Assembly (NCBI RefSeq): GCF_022647325.1
Contig: NZ_CP071405.1
Coordinates: forward strand, 3,410,001-3,474,000
Source: Pantoea deleyi
Lineage (GTDB): Bacteria; Pseudomonadota; Gammaproteobacteria; Enterobacterales; Enterobacteriaceae
Direction of reading: 5' to 3'
Length of the DNA stretch: 64,000 bases
In this document: positions 59,863 through 64,000 of the stretch, piece by piece
Layout of the letters: every line of letters starts with the position of its first letter
Position numbering within the stretch: the first letter of the stretch is position 1
Notes under the pieces: model-generated
Told to the model about the DNA's origin: nothing
The model's input: the letters and a program-made list of their open reading frames with translations, nothing else
Database searches by the model: none
Position numbers and translations under genes: made by a program

Positions 59863-61602
59863 CTAAGATTTATCCGAAGGACTGGCCGCCGGTTTGGTGT
59901 AGATGGCATCCGGTGCAATATTCATATGCTTCAGCACCGGCCCCATGATATTGCCGAAAACCGGGGCTGCAACCGAGCCACCGAAGTGGTCGCCCGCGGT
60001 CGGATGGTTAATCATGACCACCAGCGCCACTTCCGGGTGGCTGGCTGGCGCAAGGCCCGCCGTGTAGTTGACGTAACCGCCATCATATTTGCCGCTGGCA
60101 CCCATCTTTTCGGCCGTACCGGTTTTGGTCGCCAGACGGTAGCCTGGCACGGCGGCTTTCAGCCCGGTTCCGCCCGGCAGCACGTCGCTCTCCAGCATGT
60201 GCACCACCTCTTTCACCGTTTCCGGGTTAGCAACCTGCTTGCCCAGCACCGGTGGCGTCACGCGGGTGATCGACAGCGGACGGTAGATACCATATGAACC
60301 GAGGGTGGCGTATTCACGGGCGATCTGCAGCGGCGTTACGCGCAGCCCGTAGCCAAACGAGAAGGTGGCCCGTTCGATATCCGCCCAGCGGGCGCGGTGC
60401 AGTGGAAAATAACCGACGCTTTCACCGGTCAGTCCCAGGCCGGTCGGCTTGCCCAGCCCAAAGGCGTGGTAAGTATTCACCAGCGCTTCAGCAGGCATCG
60501 CCAGCGCCATGTGCGAAACGCCGATGTCACTCGACTTCTGCAGGATCCCGGTCATGGTCAGGCGCGGCCAGTGGCCGACGTCACGGATCAGATGGCCGTT
60601 GACGCTGTAGGGCGTGGTGTCGATCACTGAATCCGGCCGCACCAGGTGACGCTCCAGCGCCTCCATCACCACCAGCGGCTTAACGGTCGAACCCGGTTCA
60701 TAGCTGTCGTTGATGGCGGAGTTACGCATCTGCGCCGGGGTGGCCCCTTCATAGTTGTTGGGGTTGAACGACGGATAGGAGGCCATCGCCAGAATCTCAC
60801 CGGTGTCGATCTTCACCAGCACCGCGGCACCGGAGTCGGCCTTGTTGAGCAGCACGCCATCGCGCAGCTTGCTGTAGAGCGTGTACTGATCATATTTGTC
60901 GATGCTGAGCTGGACGGTCGGCGGCTGCGTCGGCGGCTGATAGTTGATCATCGCGATGATGTTACCTGCCGCATCCTGACGATATACCTCTTTGCCCGGC
61001 TCACCCTGCAGCACCTTATCGAACCCTTTTTCCAGTCCGTTCAGGCCCACGTTGTCCGCACCCACGATGCCGATCAGCGGCGCAGAGGCTTCGCTCATCG
61101 GATAGAAACGGCTGTCGTCATAGACCTCGCTGATGCCTTTGAGCTTCAGCTCTTTAATATCTTTGGCGATGCCCAGTTCAACTTTGCGCCCCAGATAGAG
61201 GAAGCGACGCTTCGGGTTGGCCGTGATCTGCGCCGCCAGCTCTTCAGGGCGGGTGTTGAGCGCGGCCGCCAGATAGGCCCATTTGGCACTGGTAAAATCG
61301 GGGTTGCTCTCCAGCACGCGCTGCGGATCGGCGATGACATCGCGCGATGGCACGCTGAGCGCCAGCGCTTCACCGTTGCGATCCAGCAGGGTGCCGCGGC
61401 TGGTTGGCAGCGTCACGGTTCGCAGCGAACGCTGATCCGCTTCGTGTTCCAGCATTGGCTGATTCAGGAACTGCAGGTCCGCGACGCGCGCCAGCAGTAC
61501 CACCAGGCAGGTCATCACACCCAGGCAGATCAGCCGAAAACGAAAAGGGTTAAACGGAGCTTTTATCTGGTCTTTTCCCAGTAGTTTTTTAATCCGGGGC
61601 AT
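59863..61602 (-). CDS. FtsI-like penicillin-binding protein (second PBP3-type transpeptidase)
   Basis: The 579-residue class B PBP has one membrane helix (about 22-40), a pedestal domain and a transpeptidase domain with S305-T-V-K308 (active-site Ser) and K493-T-G495. The second motif, S-S-N in FtsI, is S357-S358-D359 here. Overall it follows FtsI closely but is not in the mra (dcw) cluster; no other cell-division genes are nearby. It resembles the alternative PBP3 described in Salmonella, used in acidic surroundings. It sits between the two OmrA/OmrB-type sRNA genes, on the same strand. Confidence 0.88.
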   Translation of the reverse strand: MPRIKKLLGKDQIKAPFNPFRFRLICLGVMTCLVVLLARVADLQFLNQPMLEHEADQRSLRTVTLPTSRGTLLDRNGEALALSVPSRDVIADPQRVLESNPDFTSAKWAYLAAALNTRPEELAAQITANPKRRFLYLGRKVELGIAKDIKELKLKGISEVYDDSRFYPMSEASAPLIGIVGADNVGLNGLEKGFDKVLQGEPGKEVYRQDAAGNIIAMINYQPPTQPPTVQLSIDKYDQYTLYSKLRDGVLLNKADSGAAVLVKIDTGEILAMASYPSFNPNNYEGATPAQMRNSAINDSYEPGSTVKPLVVMEALERHLVRPDSVIDTTPYSVNGHLIRDVGHWPRLTMTGILQKSSDIGVSHMALAMPAEALVNTYHAFGLGKPTGLGLTGESVGYFPLHRARWADIERATFSFGYGLRVTPLQIAREYATLGSYGIYRPLSITRVTPPVLGKQVANPETVKEVVHMLESDVLPGGTGLKAAVPGYRLATKTGTAEKMGASGKYDGGYVNYTAGLAPASHPEVALVVMINHPTAGDHFGGSVAAPVFGNIMGPVLKHMNIAPDAIYTKPAASPSDKS

Positions 61603-61719
61603 GGCATTCCGCTGCGCAAAATAAAGAGAAAGGGGCTGGTGCCAGCAGTTATAAAGAAAGCGCTGGCCGTATAACAGGAAAACTGTGTATCAGTTCGTTA
61701 TCGGCAGCAGATGACGGGC

Positions 61720-61795
61720 AAAAAAAACCTGCGCATCTGCGCAGGTTGGTGTAATCAAGAAAATCTATTGATGTTCACCCATCAATACCTCTGGG
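61720..61795 (-). ncRNA. OmrA/OmrB-family small RNA, copy 2
   Basis: On the minus strand it begins CCCAGAGGTATTGATGGGTG, identical over the first 20 nt to copy 1, and ends TTACACCAACCTGCGC followed by the hairpin ACCTGCGC / GCGCAGGT and a T run. The terminator is nearly the same as in E. coli OmrA/OmrB. Length is about 76 nt. A TACATT -10 element lies 7 nt upstream of the 5' end. Confidence 0.88.
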
Positions 61796-61837
61796 ACCCT
61801 GAATGTAGCAAGGGGGATTGATCGGCTGCCATCACTC

Positions 61838-61846
61838 AAACGCAAC
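61838..61846 (-). promoter_or_regulatory. conserved upstream motif of sRNA copy 2
   Basis: GTTGCGTTT lies 43 bp upstream of the sRNA 5' end, the same spacing as in copy 1. Farther upstream, GGTTACATTTTGCGGGTAAC resembles the T/A-rich OmpR-type sites. Confidence 0.5.
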
Positions 61847-61880
61847 AGTTACCCGCAAAATGTAACCAGCCATGAGATCC

Positions 61881-64000
61881 TTACGCTATTGTGCAATCCT
61901 GATGTTTTTTGATTTCCACCAGGCAGCTCATGGCGTTGGGCCCCTGCGTCAGCGACGAGGTGCCGATGTCGAGCGTCAGCACGTTCGGGTTACCCGCGCG
62001 ATCCCAGGGCTGCCAGGCTTTGCCGAAGCCCGGATCGAACCAGGCGCCGGTCGCGATAATCACCACGCCCGGCGTCACGCCGTCGGTGATCCGCACGCCT
62101 GCCAGCATCACGCCACGGGCGTTACTCACCTCGATCTCATCGCCCTCTGCCAGCCCGCGCGCCGCCGCATCCTGAGGGTGCATATAGAGCGTTTCGTGGC
62201 CAGCAGTCTTATTGCCCTGCACGGTGTCGGTGCCATCCAGCTGGCTGTGCAGCCGGTCGGCGGGCTGAATCGAAATCATGTGCAGCGGATAGTCGCGGCT
62301 GACCGGCGATCCCAGCCACTCCTGCGGCTCACGCCATTCCGGATGCCCGGCGAAGTCCTCCAGCTGATAGTCCGCGATGGTCTGACTGAAAAGCTCGATT
62401 TTGCCGCTGGCCGTGCGGATCGGATGCGCCTGCGGATCGGCCCGGAACTCTTCCATAAACTGATAGGGCTTGCCGCCTTCCGGAATTTCCACGAAGCCGC
62501 GCTGCCAGAACGCCTCAAACGCCGGAAAATCGATGCCTTTGCGCTGATGCGCCGTGGCGCACTGCTGATAGAGATGTTCAATCCACTGCATCTCATTGCG
62601 CCCCTCGGTGAAGGTGTCGCGATAGCCGAGGCGCTCGGCCAGGTCGGCAAAAATATCGAAGTCGTTGCGCGCCTGATGCTGCGGCTTAATCGCCTGATGC
62701 ATCGCCAGCACAAAGCGATCGCGGGAGGAGCCGCCGATATCGTTGCGCTCCAGCGTGGTCGTGGCCGGCAGCACGATGTCGGCCATCTGCGCCGCAGGCG
62801 TCCAGACGATATCCTGCACCACCACCGTGTCGGGCCGCTGCCAGCCCTCTACCAGCCGGTTCAGCTGCTGGTGATGGTGGAACGGATTGCCGCCTGCCCA
62901 GTGGACCATGTGGATGTCGGGATAGTGCAGCGTTTCGCCCTGGAACGCATAAGGCTGGCCGGGATTGAGCAGCATATCGCTGATGCGTGCGACCGGAATC
63001 GACAGCCCGCTGGGGTTCGGGCCGGTGCTCATCATCGGCGCAGGTCCCTCCTGACGCGGATTGCCGACGCTGTTCATTGAGCCGTGTCCGAACGAGAATC
63101 CCGCGCCCGGCAGGCCCGGCTGACCGAGCATCGACGAGAGCGCGATCATCATCCAGTAAGGCTGTTCGCCGCGATGGGCGCGCTGAACCGAATAGGAGCA
63201 GGTGATAAAACTGCGCCTGCCGGTAAGCTGCTGCGCCAGCCGGACAATGCGGTCAGCCGGAATGCCGGTGATGCGGCTGGCCCAGCCTGCGGTTTTGGCC
63301 ACGCCATCAGTTTCGCCCAGCAGGTAGGCGCGCAGCTGCGGCCAGCCGGTGCAGTGGCTGGCGAGAAACGCCTCGTCCACCGCCCCGCGCTGGGTGATCT
63401 CATGCCCCAGCGCCAGCATCAGCGCCACATCGGTATTGGGGCGAATCGGAATCCACTCGGCATTCACAAATTCCGGGCAGTCATCACGCATCGGGCTGAT
63501 GTTAATCACCGGCGTGCCTTTGGCGGCCAGCTGCATCAGCGCCGGTTTCAGGCTGTGCTGCCCTGCGCCCCCTGAAGCGACCTGGGCGTTTTTCAGCGCC
63601 AGCCCGCCAAAGGCGATAAATATTTCGGCATGTTCCACCACCTGCGGCCATTCCGTGACGCGCCCGGTCAGCGGCATATAGGTGCCGATCACATAGGGCA
63701 GGAAGAACTGCGCGGCGCCCCAGCTGTAGTTACCCTGCTGATCGACGCCGCCGCCGCCCTGAAAGTAGAAGCGACGCACCAGGGTACGGGCGTGGTTGAC
63801 GCGACCGGCCGATGACCAGCCGTAGGAGCCGTTGAAGATGCCCGATGCGCCGTAGCGATCGCGCACACGGCGATTCTCGTCCGCCACCAGATCCAGCGCG
63901 GTTTCCCAGTCAACGGCGACAAAATCTTCCCGGCCACGCAGCGTGCGGTCACTCTTCTCGCGTGACTTCAGCCACGAGCGCCGTACCATCGGCTGGCGGA
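61881..64000 (-). CDS. molybdopterin-dependent S/N-oxide reductase, BisC/TorZ type (N-terminus cut off)
   Basis: The frame stays open to the window edge, so the first 60-100 residues are missing. The visible 705 residues match the biotin sulfoxide/TMAO reductase family: P-M-V-R-R-S-W-L, G-S-Y-G-W-S-S-A-G, Y-S-W-G-A-A-Q containing the Ser that binds molybdenum, W-A-G-G-N-P-F-H-H-H-Q and A-D-I-V-L-P-A-T-T-T-L-E-R-N-D. No iron-sulfur cysteines are seen in the part present. It may be cytosolic BisC or a periplasmic TorZ-like enzyme; the missing N-terminus would show whether a Tat signal is present. Confidence 0.85.
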   Translation of the reverse strand, partial: RQPMVRRSWLKSREKSDRTLRGREDFVAVDWETALDLVADENRRVRDRYGASGIFNGSYGWSSAGRVNHARTLVRRFYFQGGGGVDQQGNYSWGAAQFFLPYVIGTYMPLTGRVTEWPQVVEHAEIFIAFGGLALKNAQVASGGAGQHSLKPALMQLAAKGTPVINISPMRDDCPEFVNAEWIPIRPNTDVALMLALGHEITQRGAVDEAFLASHCTGWPQLRAYLLGETDGVAKTAGWASRITGIPADRIVRLAQQLTGRRSFITCSYSVQRAHRGEQPYWMMIALSSMLGQPGLPGAGFSFGHGSMNSVGNPRQEGPAPMMSTGPNPSGLSIPVARISDMLLNPGQPYAFQGETLHYPDIHMVHWAGGNPFHHHQQLNRLVEGWQRPDTVVVQDIVWTPAAQMADIVLPATTTLERNDIGGSSRDRFVLAMHQAIKPQHQARNDFDIFADLAERLGYRDTFTEGRNEMQWIEHLYQQCATAHQRKGIDFPAFEAFWQRGFVEIPEGGKPYQFMEEFRADPQAHPIRTASGKIELFSQTIADYQLEDFAGHPEWREPQEWLGSPVSRDYPLHMISIQPADRLHSQLDGTDTVQGNKTAGHETLYMHPQDAAARGLAEGDEIEVSNARGVMLAGVRITDGVTPGVVIIATGAWFDPGFGKAWQPWDRAGNPNVLTLDIGTSSLTQGPNAMSCLVEIKKHQDCTIA

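Noticed and set aside
61872..63080. 402-codon frame antisense to the molybdoenzyme gene
   Set aside because: A shadow of the BisC/TorZ-type gene, with no family features of its own.

Overview
The window looks like a chromosome segment of an Erwiniaceae enterobacterium, most likely Pantoea or a close relative. The housekeeping genes (leuX, yjgR, yjiN, lptGF, pepA-holC-valS, yjgM, miaE, rraB, argF, pyrL-pyrBI, ridA, aas-lplT, the OmrA/OmrB sRNAs) are clearly enterobacterial. The set of a periplasmic gluconate-type dehydrogenase, miaE, mdtABC with its own outer-membrane channel and YsnF/AvaK stress proteins fits Pantoea/Erwinia better than Escherichia. The genus is an inference; no 16S or other typing gene is present.

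Region 1 (1-9208) is the tRNA-proximal end of an AT-richer genomic island at tRNA-Leu(CAA), leuX. It carries the phosphorothioation-dependent restriction genes dptF-dptG-dptH, read leftward. A truncated gene follows 6 bp after dptH and looks like the N-terminus of an AIPR-type (abortive infection) nuclease. The matching DNA-sulfur modification genes (dptBCDE/dndBCDE) are not in the window, and no integrase lies between dptF and leuX.

Region 2 (9209-23711) is core or accessory chromosome: a DUF1176 exported protein, two tandem YsnF/AvaK stress proteins, YjjA, a protein resembling the N-terminal domain of IS110 transposases, MarC, a three-gene membrane-bound gluconate/keto-gluconate dehydrogenase (flavoprotein, triheme cytochrome c, Tat-exported small subunit), an orphan peptide-type binding protein, YjgR and YjiN.

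Region 3 (23764-33007) is a self-contained catabolic locus: a LacI-family repressor, a ribose-type ABC importer, a PfkB kinase, a BtpA/SgcQ protein, a phosphotriesterase-like lactonase/hydrolase, a DJ-1/GATase-like protein and an M20 amidohydrolase. Two perfect 14-bp operators and one degenerate copy mark it as one regulon. Its substrate cannot be read from the sequence, and it is the best candidate here for an undescribed metabolic pathway.

Region 4 (33018-50431) is conserved core: LPS export permeases, pepA, holC, valS, argF with ARG boxes, the pyrBI attenuator with leader peptide, ridA and aas-lplT. It is interrupted by an AT-rich foreign membrane-protein gene between valS and yjgM.

Region 5 (50521-64000) holds an mdtABC-type RND efflux operon with its own outer-membrane channel. 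Its MdtB carries a long Ser/Thr insert coded partly by a hexanucleotide repeat. Next come two OmrA/OmrB-family sRNAs flanking a second FtsI-like penicillin-binding protein. The window ends in a truncated BisC/TorZ-type molybdoenzyme.
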